Origin: Liolophura sinensis
Taxonomy: Eukaryota; Mollusca; Polyplacophora; Chitonida; Chitonidae
NCBI RefSeq assembly: GCF_032854445.1
Contig: NC_088297.1
Coordinates: 7,303,375-7,367,374 of the forward strand
Reading direction: 5' to 3'
DNA length: 64,000 nucleotides
The stretch's first letter is position 1. Each line of letters starts with the position of its first letter. The position numbers and the translations under genes were made by a program. Below, in pieces: positions 1-12,360 of this stretch. The notes below the pieces were generated by a model. That model made no database searches, was not told where the DNA came from, and saw only the letters and a program-made list of their open reading frames with translations.

Positions 1-24
1 AGTTACTTTCTAATATTTAATGCA

Positions 25-587
25 GTTTTCGTCAAGGTAGATCCACTATTGATCACCTTGTTCGATTCGAAACCTTTATTCGCAATGGCTTCATGAATAA
101 CGAACATGTGGTGTCCATATTTTTCGACCTTGAAAAGGCCTACGACACTACATGGAAATATGGTATTTTAAAAGATCTCGCGGATATGGGTCTTAAAGGT
201 CGCTTACCTATATTTATATCCGAACTTTTATCAGATCGTCAGTTTAAGGTACGGGTGGCGTCCACTCTTTCTGACTCTTATGAGCAGGAAATGGGTGTAC
301 CCCAGGGCAGCATTCTATCACCAACTCTGTTTAGCATAAAAGTAAATATCCTAGCAAAAACATTAACATCGGGCACAGAGGGTTCTTTATACGTGGATGA
401 TTTCCTTATATGCTACCGAGCTAAGAATATGAATAATATCGAACGTCAGTTGCAGCTTTGTCTCAATAAGATCGAGAAATGGGCAACTGAAAACGGTTTT
501 AGATTTTCAACGTCTAAAACCGTCGGTATGCATTTTTGTAATAAACGGAAACTTCATCTTGACCCTGAGCTTAATTTTTTGTGGTGA
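25..587 (+). pseudogene. LINE reverse transcriptase fragment
   Basis: This open segment encodes palm and finger motifs of a non-LTR reverse transcriptase: an RQGRSTIDHL block in frame upstream of the first Met, FDLEKAYD, the PQG turn and the YVDD active site. It should continue into a thumb region reading VGETKFLGIIFDSK, but that part (about 590-663) lies in another frame, so a frameshift separates the two pieces near 580. The in-frame TAA at 18-20 stands where the family usually has a Gln codon. It is one part of the element at 1-2328 and is not expected to be active. Confidence 0.8.
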
Positions 588-666
588 ACAGGTTAAAATT
601 GTTGGAGAAACAAAATTTTTAGGTATAATATTTGATAGTAAACTATATTTTATACCTCATTTTTAA

Positions 667-2067
667 ATGCTTAAAGCTAAATGTACAAAGGCTCTCGATA
701 TAAATAAGGTCGTATATAGCACCGACTGGGGTGCTGACCGATCAGTTTTACTTAATTTATGTCGTTCTCTGGTGAGGTCTAAATTGGACTATGGATCCAT
801 CATTTACGGTTCCGCTAGGAAGTCGTACATTAAAATGTTGGATCCTGTTCATCACCAAGGTTTGAGGCTCAGCCTTGGTGCTTTTAAAACCTCACCAGTA
901 GAAAGTTTATACGTGGAGGCTTCTTTATATAACCGACGTATAAAACTTAGCCTTCAATACGCTAGTAAGCTTAAAGCTCATCCAACAAACCCTGCCTACG
1001 ACTGTGTTTTCAATCCATTATATGTAGACAAATATATTAAATGTCCTAACAAGATCCCTTCGTTCGGTCTTGGCATACGGGACCATATTGTGGGTGCTAA
1101 CATCAAGCTGGAGGATATAGCTCCGGTGTCTTTTCCGGAGTCTCCTCCATGGCTTCTTCCACAAACTAAACTAATATTTGATCTACGTAAATATAATAAA
1201 TCCAATACAAATCCTATTATAATTCAGCAAAGTTTTGCTGAAATCAAGGCCGATTATATGGATTATAAATTTATATATACTGACGGGTCAAAGGATGGGG
1301 ACAGGGTTGCGGCTGTGGCTGTCTTAGAGCAGCGGGTCACTTCTCTTCGTCTGCCACCTTCATCTTCTATCTTTTCTGCAGAGGCCAGGGCTATACTCCT
1401 GACCTTATCATATGTTTCCTCTGGACATGTACAGAGGGCCGTGATATGCAGCGACTCGCTGCCTTGCCTTTTGGCGATTCAGAATAATAAATTTAAAAAT
1501 CCATTGATACTTGAGATAATAGCCAAACACCGAAAACTAATTAAAAGAGGTAAAGATATTATATTCTGTTGGATGCCAAGTCACACTGGTATCCATGGAA
1601 ACACAGTCGTGGACAGGGAAGCGAAAGCTGCCTCATATAAACCTGTATCTCGGGTTAAAATCCCTTATACTGACGTGAAGTCTAATATTCTTAAATATAT
1701 TCGTCGCCTTTGGCAGGGTGAATGGGACTTGCATATCCATAATAAACTGCATGCCATTCATCTTATCATTGGCTATAATGCCTATACTTGTCTAATGTCT
1801 CGCAGAGACCAAGTAGTTTTAACGAGGTGTCGTATTGGGCATTCTCATCTGACACACAATTTCATCTTAGATGGGAACAGTGCTCCCAAGTGTGTTGGAT
1901 GTGCTGCTCAATACCGCATCAAACATATCCTGGTTGACTGTGTAGACTTTGTTCATGTTCGGCAAAAGTTCTACACGGTCACCTCTATATATGATTTATT
2001 TGATATCATCGCTGGCGATGTTGTCATAAATTATTTGAAGGCCATTGGCCTACATCATAAAATATAA
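667..2067 (+). pseudogene. LINE thumb, RNase H and CCHC knuckle segment
   Basis: A 466-residue open stretch forms the C-terminal half of the LINE polyprotein. Residues from about 205 to 325 make an RNase H domain with all four acidic positions and the PSHTGI(H)GN motif. A C-x2-C-x7-H-x4-C motif lies near residue 410. In the live element the RNase H would remove the RNA template and the knuckle would bind nucleic acid. The start Met is not a real start: it follows a TAA at 664-666 that interrupts the original frame. The stop at 2065-2067 looks like the natural ORF end because a 3' UTR and simple-sequence tail follow. Confidence 0.8.
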
Positions 2068-4611
2068 ATTTTAATTGTCATAAATATCTATAGATAAACA
2101 GTTATATACATATATATTTATACATGTACTATAACCCTGGTTTTCGAGTTTTTACTCTTATTTTTCTTTTAAACGATTTTAAACACCTCTGTACTTTTTG
2201 TTTTACTTTTGGTGTTCATATTATCATATCGGAAACCTTAATCGTCTCGCTTTTCCACCTTGTTCTCGCCACGATATGGCTCAAATATTACCGATGTGGC
2301 GTTAAGCCATAATCATTCATTCATTCATTCTATATACAAATGATGAGGTATGGTAGAACATGTTGGTAAAGCCATAGGGTTAGTGTTCGACTTACAAGTA
2401 AGACAATTTCTGAGTCAGTTAAATGATGATGGCCCAAAGATTGGACATCTTATGGGCTACCGAACGGCACATTAGTTTCAGCCCAAGGTTTAATACAGAA
2501 ATGTCCAGTCGCGATTGTACACACTACATTGTAGCTGATATCAATTAGCAAAGTAATCAGGCAAAAATTCGAAAGTGGAAAAAATGTTAAAATGCGCTTG
2601 CAAAGAAGCTAATCCGACGTATTTTGTGACGAGAAATCGAATGGTGCAAACTTGCTCTCCTACCAATATTTTGAACTATAGTGACGTTTCAAATATGGTT
2701 GACGTCAAAATGGTGTGCCAAGCAACGGATTTTTCTCCCTAGAAACCAGAGAAATTTTCCAATTTTTTTTATACTTGTCGATTGCTTACATTATTTCACG
2801 TCTTTTGGTACCTCAATTATGTGCATCAGTGCTAAATTGTAGTTTCCAGCAGAGACTGTATCAAGTACCTTGTATTTTCTATATACAAATGATGTGGTAT
2901 GGTAGAACATGTAGGGAAAGCCATTGAGTTAGTCTTCGACATAGAAGTAAGACAATTTCTGGGTCAGTTAAATGATGATGGCCCAAAGATTGGACATCTG
3001 ATGGGCTACCGAACGGCAGATTAGTTTCAGCCGAAAGTTTAATAGAGAAATGACCAGTCGCGGTGGGACACACCACATTGTATCTGATGTCAATTAGCAA
3101 AGTAATCAAGCAAAAATTCGAAACTGGAAAAAAGATTTAAATGCGTTTGCAAAGAAGCTAATCCGATGTATTTTGTGACGAGAAATCGAATGATGCAAGC
3201 CGCATTGCTCTCCTACCAATATTTTGAGCTGTAACGGCTTTACAAATATGGTTGACGTCATAATGGTGTGCCCAGTAACGGAGTTTTCTCCCTAGAAACC
3301 AGAAAAATTTTCTAGTTTTTTAACACTTGTCGATTGCGTACATTATTTGACGTTTTTTGACACTGCAATTATGTGCATCAGTGTTAAATTGTAGTTTTCA
3401 GAAGAGACTGTATCAAGTACCCTGTATTTTCCATATACAAATGATATGGTCTGGTAGAACACGTAGGTAAAGCCTTTGGGTTAGTCTTCGACTTAGAAGT
3501 AAGACAATTGCTGGGTCAGTTAAATGATCAAGGCACAAAGATTCGACATCTTACGGGCTGCCGAACGGCACAATAGTTTCAGCCGAAAATTTAATAGAGA
3601 AATGACCAATCGCGATGGTACACACTACATTGTAGCTGATGACAATTAGCAAAGTAATTAGTCAAAAATTCGAAAGTGGAAAAGTTGTTTAAATACCCTT
3701 TCAAAACAACTAATCCGACGTATTTTGTGACGAGAAATCGAATGGTGCACACTGCATTGCTCTCCGACCAACATTTTAAGCTCTAGCCGTGTTTCAAGTA
3801 TGGTTGACGTCATAATGGTGTGCCCAGCAACGGATTTTTCCCCTTAGAAACCAGAGAAATTGTCCAATTTTTTAATACTTGTCTAACGCTTACATTATTT
3901 CACGTCTTTTAGCACCGCAAATATGTGCATCAGTGTTAAATTGTAGTTTTCAGAAGAGACTGTATCAAGTACACTGTATTTTCTATATACAAATGATGTG
4001 ATATGGTAGAACATGTAGGTAAAGCCATTGGGTTAGTCTTCGACTTACAAGTAAGACAGTTTCTGGGTCAGTTAAATGATGATGGCCCAAAGATTGGACA
4101 TCTGATGGGCTACCGAACGGCACATTAGTTTCAGTCGAAAGTTTAATAGAGAAATGACCAGTCGCGATGGTACACACTACATTGTATCTGATGTCAATCA
4201 GCAAAGTAATTAGGCAAAAATTCGAAAGTGGAAAAATTGGTCAAATGCACTTGCAAAAAAGCTAATCCGACGTATTTTGTGACGAGAAATGGAATGGTGT
4301 AAACGGAATTGCTCTCCGGCCAATACTTTGTGCTGTGGCCGCGTTTCAAATAATGGTGTGCCCAGCAACGGATTTTTCTCTTTAGAAACCACAGAAATTT
4401 CTCAATTTTTTAACACTTTTCGATTGTTTACATTATTTTACGTCTTTTGGCACCGCAATTAAGTGGGTCAGTTAAATAATCATGGCCCAAAGATTGGACA
4501 TCTGATGGGCTACCGAACGGCACATTAGTTTCAGCCGAAAGTTTAATAGAGAAATGACCAGTCGCGGTGGTACACACTACATTGTATCTGATGCCAATTA
4601 GCAATGTAATC

Positions 4612-6469
4612 AGGCAAAACTTCGCAAGTGAAAAAGAATGTTCAAATGCACTTGCAAAGAAGCTAAACCGACGTATTTTGTGACGAGAAAACGAATGGTG
4701 CAAACGGCATTGCTCTCCGGCCAATACTTTGAGTGTGGCGGCGTTCTAAATTTTGTAGACGTCATAATGGTGTGCCAAGCAACGGATTTTTCTCCCTAGA
4801 AACCAGAGAAATTTTCCAATTTTTTAACACTTGTCGATTGCTTACATTATTTTATGTCTTTTAGCACCGCAATTATGTGCATGAGTGTTAAATTGTAGTT
4901 TTTAGAAGAGACTGTATCAAGTAGCCTGTATTTTCTATATACAAATGATGTGGTATGGTAGAACATGTAGGTAAAGCCATTGGGTTAGTCTTCGAGTGAG
5001 AAGTAAGACAATTGCTGGGTGAGTAAATTGCTCCTGGCCCAAAGATTGGACATCTGATGGGCTACCGAACGGCTCATTAGTTTTATCCGAAAGATTAATA
5101 GTAAAATGGATAGTCGCGATGGTACACACTACATTGTATCTGATGTCAATTAGCAATGTAATCAGGCGAAAATTCGAAAGTGGAAAAGTTGTTCAAATGC
5201 GCTTGCAAAGAAGCTATACCGACGTATTTTGTGACGAGAAGTCGAATGATGCAAGCCGCATTGCTCTCCGACCAATACTTTTAGCTGTAGCGGCGTTTCA
5301 AATATGGTTGATTACGGATTATACTTCTTAGAAACTATATAAATTTTCTTAATTTTTAACACTTGTCGATTGCTTATCAGTGAGAGAAATGCTGGGTCAG
5401 TTAAATGACTACTGTGTAGACACTGGAAGTCTTCTTGGCTACCGAACGGCACATTAGTTTTAGTCGACAGTTTGATATAGAAATGACCAGTCGGGATTCC
5501 ACACATTAAATTGTAGCTGATGTCAATCAGCAAAGTAATAAGGCAAAACTTCGCAAGTGAAAAAGAATGTTCAAATGCACTTGCAAAGAAGCTAAACCGA
5601 CGTATTTTGTGACGAGAAAACGAATGGTGCAAACGGCATTGCTCTCCGGCCAATACTTTGAGTGTGGCGGCGTTCTAAATTTTGTAGACGTCATAATGGT
5701 GTGCCAAGCAACGGATTTTTCTCCCTAGAAACCAGAGAAATTTTCCAATTTTTTAACACTTGTCGATTGCTTACATTATTTTATGTCTTTTAGCACCGCA
5801 ATTATGTGCATGAGTGTTAAATTGTAGTTTTTAGAAGAGACTGTATCAAGTAGCCTGTATTTTCTATATACAAATGATGTGGTATGGTAGAACATGTAGG
5901 TAAAGCCATTGGGTTAGTCTTCGAGTGAGAAGTAAGACAATTGCTGGGTGAGTAAATTGCTCCTGGCCCAAAGATTGGACATCTGATGGGCTACCGAACG
6001 GCTCATTAGTTTTATCCGAAAGATTAATAGTAAAATGGATAGTCGCGATGGTACACACTACATTGTATCTGATGTCAATTAGCAATGTAATCAGGCGAAA
6101 ATTCGAAAGTGGAAAAGTTGTTCAAATGCGCTTGCAAAGAAGCTATACCGACGTATTTTATGACGAGAAGTCGAATGATGCAAGCCGCATTGCTCTCCGA
6201 CCAATACTTTTAGCTGTAGCGGCGTTTCAAATATGGTTGATTACGGATTATACTTCTTAGAAACTATATAAATTTTCTTAATTTTTAACACTTGTCGATT
6301 GCTTATCAGTGAGAGAAATGCTGGGTCAGTTAAATGACTACTGTGTAGACACTGGAAGTCTTCTTGGCTACCGAACGGCACATTAGTTTTAGTCGACAGT
6401 TTGATATAGAAATGACCAGTCGGGATTCCACACATTAAATTGTAGCTGATGTCAATCAGCAAAGTAATA
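4612..6469. repeat. Direct 929-bp duplication inside the satellite array
   Basis: Bases 4612-5540 are repeated at 5541-6469 with a constant 929-bp offset. I found a single clear substitution (TTTTGTGACG in the first, TTTTATGACG in the second). Each unit is a composite of one full and one partial ~550-bp monomer, so this is a higher-order repeat much younger than the surrounding monomers. Confidence 0.85.
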
Positions 6470-6854
6470 AGGCAAAAATTCGAAAGGGGAAAAATTGTTT
6501 AATTGCGCTTGCAAAGAAGCTAAACCGACGTATTTTGTGACTAGAAATTGAATGGTGCAAACCGCATTGCTCTGCGACCAATACTTTTAGCTGTAGTGGC
6601 CTTTAAACATGATGACGTCCTAATTTTGTGACCAGCAACGGATTTTACACCTAAGAAACTAGAGAAATTTGCAATTTTCCAACACTTGTCGATCACTTAC
6701 ATTATTTCACCTTTTCTGGCACTGCAATTATGCGGGTTGGTTTTAAATTTTTTTTAAAACAGACTGTATCGAGTACGTTGTAATTTCTATTTGGAGATTG
6801 TGCGGTATGGTAATTACATGTAGGTAAAGCCATAGGGTTAGTCTTCGACTTAGA

Positions 6855-7220
6855 GTGAGTGATTGAATGCTTGGGGTTTAACATCGTACTCAACAATTTT
6901 TCAGTCATATGACGACGAAGGAATCGTTAGGGTTCATGTACGTGTAATGTGCCTCCTTGTTGCAGGACAGATTTCCACCGCTCTTTTATTTAGTGCTGCT
7001 TCACTGAGACCACTTACCGAAGGCAAGTAAGTCGCCCCGCCCGAGCCATTATACTGATACGGGTCAACCAGTCGTTTCACTATCCCCTTCATGCTGAACG
7101 CCAAGCGAGGAAGTTACAACTTCCTCTTTTAAAGTCTTATGTGTGACTCGATTAAGGATTGATCCTGGACCAACCGATCCCGAAGCGGACGCTCTACCAA
7201 CTGTGCTATCCGGGCTGGCC
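6855..7220 (-). mobile_element. tRNA-derived SINE, family B, full length with TSD
   Basis: The element is flanked by a perfect 13-bp target-site duplication, TCTTCGACTTAGA, at 6842-6854 and 7221-7233. Read on the minus strand it begins with a tRNA-like head: the A-box-like TAGCACAGTTGG and the B-box-like GGATCAATCC. A body follows, then a tail whose complement reads GTTTAACATCGTACTCAACA. The insertion splits a satellite monomer, so it is younger than that part of the array. Confidence 0.85.
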
Positions 7221-8460
7221 TCTTCGACTTAGAAGTAACACAATTGCAGGGCCAGATAAACGGGCTTGGCCCAAAGATTCGAGATCTTCTGGGGTCTAGA
7301 AAGCTACATTACTTGTTGCCTAATGTTTATTGGAGAAATGAGCAGTGGCGATTTTTTACAATTCAATGTATCTGATGTCAATCAGCAAAGTAATTAGGGA
7401 AAAATTCTAAAGTGGAAAAAATGTTCCAATGCTGCTGGTAAGAGGCTAATCCGACCTATTCCTTGACGAGAAATCGAATGGTGCAAACCGCATTGCTCTC
7501 CCATCAATACTTGTAGCTGTAATAGTGTTTAAAATATTGTTGACGTCATAACTGTATGCTCAGCAACGGCCTTTTCTCCTAAGAAACCTGAGAAATTTTG
7601 AATGTTTTTAAAACCTAGCGACTCTTTATTGTTAGACACCCTATATATGCGGGTGAGTGTTAAAATCTTTTCTTTTTTTTAGAACAGGATGTGCCAAGTA
7701 TCTTGTCTATTCTGAAAACAAACGCCGTGCCGTGGCAGTATATGTACATAAATGTTTTGGGTTTGTATCCAATTTGGAACTGACTGAGTTGATGGGTCAG
7801 TAGAATACACTTGACGCAAAGATTTTGTATCTTCTGGACTACCGAACGGCATATTACTTATAGCCGAAAGCTTAACATAGAAGTGAACAGTCGCGATGGT
7901 AAACACTACATTGTAGAAAACTGTTTAAATTCGTCTGGAAAGATGCTAACCCGACTTATTTTGTTATGCGAAATTGGCTGAGTGAACCGCATTTTTCTCC
8001 AGCCAATACATATAGTTGTTTTTGCCTTTAACCTTGGCTGATATAATGGCTTGACCAGCGACCTCCCTTACTGCTTAGAAACCATAGAAATTTGTAATTT
8101 TGTTCTACACCTGTTCATTCCCTGCTTGTATCCGCATTGTCTGGTATTTTATTTATGTGCGTTAGTGTTAAAGTGTATTTTTTTAGAACAGATTGTATTA
8201 TGTACCTTTTGTTTTCCAAACGCAAAACATGTCGTATTGTAGTACTTGTACATCGAATAAGCTTGGGCCAGGGATTTGGCATCTTCTGGAGGGCTACCTA
8301 ATGGCACATTACTTTTAGCCGAAAGTTTTATTGCCCAGCACCTTATTGATGTGGGTCAGTGTTAAGTTGCACTTTTTAGATCAGATGGTATTTCGTATCT
8401 CATGTTTTTTTTTGTTTTTTTTTGCATACAAACGCTGTAGTATGGTAATACATATATGTG

Positions 8461-9379
8461 ACTTTGCTAATTGTTTGACGTTTTATCAGCATCGTCTAAC
8501 ATCGTTTGGCATGAAAAATTGCAGGGAATTTTCATGCTATTCGACATTCGTCATCTGCAGTCCATTGTCTGTCTGTAGCACTCTGTGAGCCTACATTTCA
8601 CACTTGCTTAATTTTTGAGACATTATTTTGGACCTTGTATCGCTCATTATCTCTAAGTGCGGTTACGTATATTTCATCCCAGTTGACTATGAAAGTGACT
8701 TTGTATATATTTCTGAAGAGTGAAACATAGATCGACAGCTCTGCATCACGGATACTACTGTTAACCCGTCCTCCCTGGGAAGTAAATATGAAAATCTAAC
8801 TTCTCTGATCCGACTGCGTCGAAAACTGATATGCATATAAAAATCTGCGATGGAATCAGGATTGAAAATTTTATCCAAATCGGTCAAGAAATGTCGAAGC
8901 TCGTTATTGGTCGTTTTAGTCACGTGATAACATGTTAACGTTAAGGTATGATCGGCTACGATCGAGTCCCGTCGTAAATCCAAGGGAGTTTTTATGGAAA
9001 TCTGGCCCATACCTGTATTTTCACTATCTGTGCCAATTTTTAGTCCATGTATATAACTTATCTTGCCTTGTGTTATTGCATTCACTTGGGCATGGTATAA
9101 TCGCGAAAGTAGCTGTAAAAGTACAGCGATTTTCTCCTATTCCTTGAGCTGGTAAAGAAAAATATTGTGCATGTCGTCATCATATTAGTACTAATGTTCA
9201 AGCCAACCAAGTTCTGAAATGTACTTAATGACCTTCAGAGAAAATACGTTATTGTTCCCACAGACAAAGGTCATAATAACATCATATTTGCAAGAATAAT
9301 TACAATCAGGTAGAGGAGCTTAATATCGCTCCAATAACTTCCGCATCATCAAAGTATTCCATAACGGCTCAGTCATTTC
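8461..9379. other. No gene seen
   Basis: This is unique-looking AT-rich sequence. Overlapping frames of 71 and 132 codons on opposite strands (8687-9147) have no recognisable motif and no supporting splice sites. Confidence 0.4.
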
Positions 9380-9388
9380 TCAAACAGA

Positions 9389-9621
9389 GGGGACCTCCAT
9401 GGTTCAGGAGCCAATCACCAATGCGGTCAATGTGAGTTCAAGTCCAGCTCATGCTGGCTTCCTCTCCGGCCGCAAGTGGGAAGGTCTGACAGCAACCTGC
9501 GGATTGTCGTGGGTTTTCTCCAAGCTCTGCCCGGTTTTCTTCCGCCATAATGCTGGCCGTCGTCGTATAGGTGAAATATGCTTGAGTATGGCGTAAAATA
9601 CCAATCAAACAAATAAATAAA
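9389..9621 (+). mobile_element. tRNA-derived SINE, family A, internally deleted head
   Basis: This plus-strand copy has the family A body (CAGCTCATGCTGGCTTCC, GGTCTGACAGCAACCTGCGG, AGTATGGCGTAAAATACC) and an AAATAAATAAAT tail. A 9-bp target-site duplication, TCAAACAGA, flanks it at 9380-9388 and 9622-9630. The head keeps GGGG(A)CCTCC and the B-box region but lacks about 30 bp of the A-box side compared with fuller copies such as 15527-15799. Confidence 0.85.
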
Positions 9622-9630
9622 TCAAACAGA

Positions 9631-10859
9631 AACAGAACTTTCCTGGACTCTAAACTTTCAGAAATCCAGTAAAGGGTTTAAAAGAAACCACAGACACTCC
9701 AGATGCTACATCATATCTGCACCTACATTTGTAAAAAGATCAAATAGCTTTCTCTCTCGCAAACTTTACAACAAGAAGGATTGATTCAATTTTGACTTAG
9801 TAAATTAGTGTTTCTTGGGCAGCAATACATTGAAGGGTCCTGCATACGGCATGTACATGTGACAGTAGTATATTTTATTTCTTCTCTTGGTCATTATTTC
9901 GTTTTCGCGTTACTTAAAAAGTGAGAGATGCTGATGTGATGGTTTTAGTTATTGATAGGCCTCAAGTTACCAGGATTTCGTTTCTAGTTGTTTTGATTCC
10001 GGCGGAGATGCTGTTCATGTTTAGTTGCACCGTATTGCACCAAGCGGAGCTTGTACATTGAGTGACCGGGGTGGTTCTCCACGTTCGGGTGGATCACGTG
10101 ATGCGTGGCTACGGTCATCATTGGCTCGCTCTTATGAGAACGTCTTACGATTTTGCACAGATTAAGCACACTTGAGGTTATACATTTCGTGTGTGTCGCG
10201 TGTAGCCTATGGCTCTCGTATTGAGCGTTACCGGCAGGAATGTATATATATTACAGGTATGACCACGGGGATCTTGTTAAGGTAGCCGATTGCTCTGCCC
10301 GATATAAATCCAAATGAAGTGCCCGTTGAACTCACCCCTTGTGATATTGTGTGCACGGTGATCTCTGTTAAATTGGTGCCCGAAATGGGACGCTTGCTGG
10401 AATATGGTGGACCTACTGAAGCCTAAACGCCTAGGAATCGCCTGCAGTGGATGTGAATCGTGTAATTTGTGCCTATGATTCGTTTGATTAATTTTTTGAG
10501 CTAGTCAGCTGTTTGTAATAAGACTGAAAGATGTTACTATAATTGGCCTTTTTGTATCATTTACTTTTGTACCGTGACATCCGCACCGTAGCATAGCGTT
10601 TTTTTTTTTTTTACAGTGAATTTCACAGTAAGTTATACAGGTTGAACGTTGCACATATATTGAATATAAATATAAGCATCACTGAATATCTTGCATTTTG
10701 TTTTTACCATTTGCTGTCAGCTATGACTTTAACGTTATTATTTGGAAGGTAGTATATACATGTAGGTCGCTTGCGAATACGTTGTAATGCAATTACTCTA
10801 TACCGTAGCCGCATCTGCTGCGACGGTTGCTGAACTAACGCGCATACCATTATCGCAAA
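9631..10859. other. No gene seen
   Basis: Intergenic sequence without convincing exons. It has a poly-T run near 10600 but no clear repeat or coding signal. Confidence 0.4.
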
Positions 10860-11177
10860 TGCTACCCGGTTGAAAGCGAAGAGTTCGTCCCCGCACCGTT
10901 CAATTTAGGCCAGACGGCGCTTTAACTGCGCTCTGTGGGAAGCAGGGACACTGCACAAACCCGTCACCTAATCATATTTTCCCCACATCGCCGCTGTCAC
11001 CACGTGAAGAGGTTACCGGCAACCGTGTTGTCACTTACACAAATCAACTTCTCTTCATTGTACATAATGCATCAACTGCAGAAACGAGTTTCTGCTTCAC
11101 CCGGACCGCAGTTATAGCGACGCCTGGCTTAAATTTAACAGTGCGGGGACGAACTTTCCGCTTTCAACCGGGCAGCA
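10860..11177. mobile_element. Foldback / MITE-like element with ~75-bp inverted termini
   Basis: The left end (about 10860-10935) and right end (about 11105-11177) are inverted repeats of each other. The left end carries TGCTACCCGGTTGAAAGCG, GTTCGTCCCCGCAC and TTTAGGCCAGACGGCG, and the right end carries close complements of all three. The total length of 318 bp and absence of an ORF fit a non-autonomous TIR or foldback element. I found no clean target-site duplication, so the exact ends and the superfamily are unknown. Confidence 0.75.
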
Positions 11178-11929
11178 TATTTAATTTTACACAGTGCTCC
11201 TCACGATAATTAGATTGGTTTTGGCAGTTGAGGACATTTGCTGTTTAATTATTCCTTTTTCTGCGTAGTTACTTTTTGCTACTGTTTATTTCTACTTTTT
11301 GGTTAACATTGTTTTCTCAGGCATATGTAAATACTAGGTTTGACCTGTTGTGAGTCAATGAACCCCTCTCGGGTGTTTACTGTGAAAAGCTGTTTCTTTC
11401 ATTGAATTGACGTTACTCTAACACGTGATGGCAACCTCAGTTATTAAATTCCCCAATATTTTTTTGCTGTGATCGGCAATGTTTGGTGACAGCTCCTTTC
11501 GTTTTATTTACCACGTTAGTTTATCAGTGCTACAGCTAGGTACTGTCCCCCCAAAGACTATTAAAACTCCACTTATTAGAGTTAAGGTTAATTGTAGGGT
11601 AATGTTTATTGCTGGATTGAACTCTGTAAAGCTCATTTGCTTCACTATTTGCACTTCTGCACTTGCGGTTTAAATTTCGAGAGCTTTTGGTGGCTGTCTT
11701 GTTCGCTTGTGGTCGGTTCCACGTGTCGCGCTTGTGTCTCGCCCAGGTTGTTACTTGTCGCATTTATCTGCCATTGACAGTGCCTACTCCAGGTGTACTT
11801 TGTTTTCTTTCTTTCTTTCTTCTTATTATTATTATTATTATCATCATAGTTCTGTTTTTTTCCTTTATTACTTTTGTTTTTGTTTATATTTGTACGTCAC
11901 ATAATTTTATGATGATATGGCCATTTAAT
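11178..11929. other. No gene seen; simple-repeat patch
   Basis: Non-coding sequence with a CTTT/TTA simple-sequence tract at about 11808-11845. The overlapping ~100-codon frames here are low complexity and unsupported. Confidence 0.4.
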
Positions 11930-12360
11930 ACACACAGATGCGTCAAGTTGTCACTCAGATCGTGACAGCGTAACGCACCTGCGTCTATCTGACAGACCCC
12001 AGGTGCTAATATTGCGATCAAAGTGACACCTTCATGATGCAACTGTGTGTATGTATTAGAATCCCAGCCTAACATGTAGTGGGCAGGGTATGTCACGGTA
12101 CGGATGTCGCGATCTGAGTGTCAACGTGACGTACTCACGTTCATGCCACAGAATCTCTGTAAATCTCTCCGAAAGCAGGTTATGTCACGGCGTAGATGTC
12201 ACTATCTGAGTGTGTGTGAGTAACAGAATGCCCGCCTATCCGCAGTGAGCACCCTATGTTACGATGCGCTTGTCACTACCTGGATGACAATTTGACGCAC
12301 CTATGTGTATGTAGCACAACCCCCGCCTATTTGACACGTTTGCAGGTTTTGTTACAATAA
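11930..12360. repeat. Degenerate tandem repeat, ~76-94 bp unit
   Basis: Imperfect units share the core TATGTCACGG followed by GATGTC, ATCTGAGTGT and a TGACG(C/T)AC segment. Clear starts lie near 12088, 12179 and 12257, and a weaker unit lies near 11940-12010. The copies differ by many substitutions and small indels, so the array is old. Confidence 0.6.

Larger units (their letters stand above)
1..2328 (+). mobile_element. Decayed non-LTR retrotransposon (LINE, I/Nimb-like), 3' part
   Basis: This is the 3' portion of a LINE that runs off the left edge. A reverse transcriptase frame continues upstream of the Met at 93. It shows the FDLEKAYD block (about 121-146), the GVPQGSILSP block (294-323) and the catalytic YVDD at 390-401. 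A second frame (667-2067) carries an RNase H domain with the expected acidic residues in TDGS (about 1280), AEA (about 1380), SDS (about 1450) and VVDRE (about 1609), then a C-x2-C-x7-H-x4-C knuckle at 1891-1941. The 3' UTR ends in a CATT microsatellite (about 2313-2328). The copy is broken: TAA at 18-20 in the RT frame, a frameshift near 580, and TAA at 664-666. RT followed by RNase H is typical of the I group; the Nimb-like label is inference from the domain order and tail. Confidence 0.85.
2329..8460. repeat. Satellite-like tandem array, ~550-bp monomer
   Basis: The block around TATACAAATGATGTGG, GGTAAAGCCATTGGGTTAGTC and CCGAACGGCACATTAG recurs at about 2329, 2880, 3431, 3985, 4936, 5865, 6787 and 7710. 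The first spacings are about 551-554 bp. Later spacings of about 922-951 bp reflect partial monomers joined to full ones. Similarity is highest in the middle and fades after about 7200, and only scattered pieces remain by 8460. Open frames of 60-113 codons recur on both strands here, but they are simply the same repeat read in the same frame and carry no domain. The array starts directly at the LINE tail and is interrupted by a SINE at 6855-7220. Confidence 0.85.

Noticed and set aside
2715-6462. Series of 60-113 codon frames on both strands, some nearly identical
   Set aside because: They are the same satellite monomer read in the same frame; no domain, signal peptide or splice logic.
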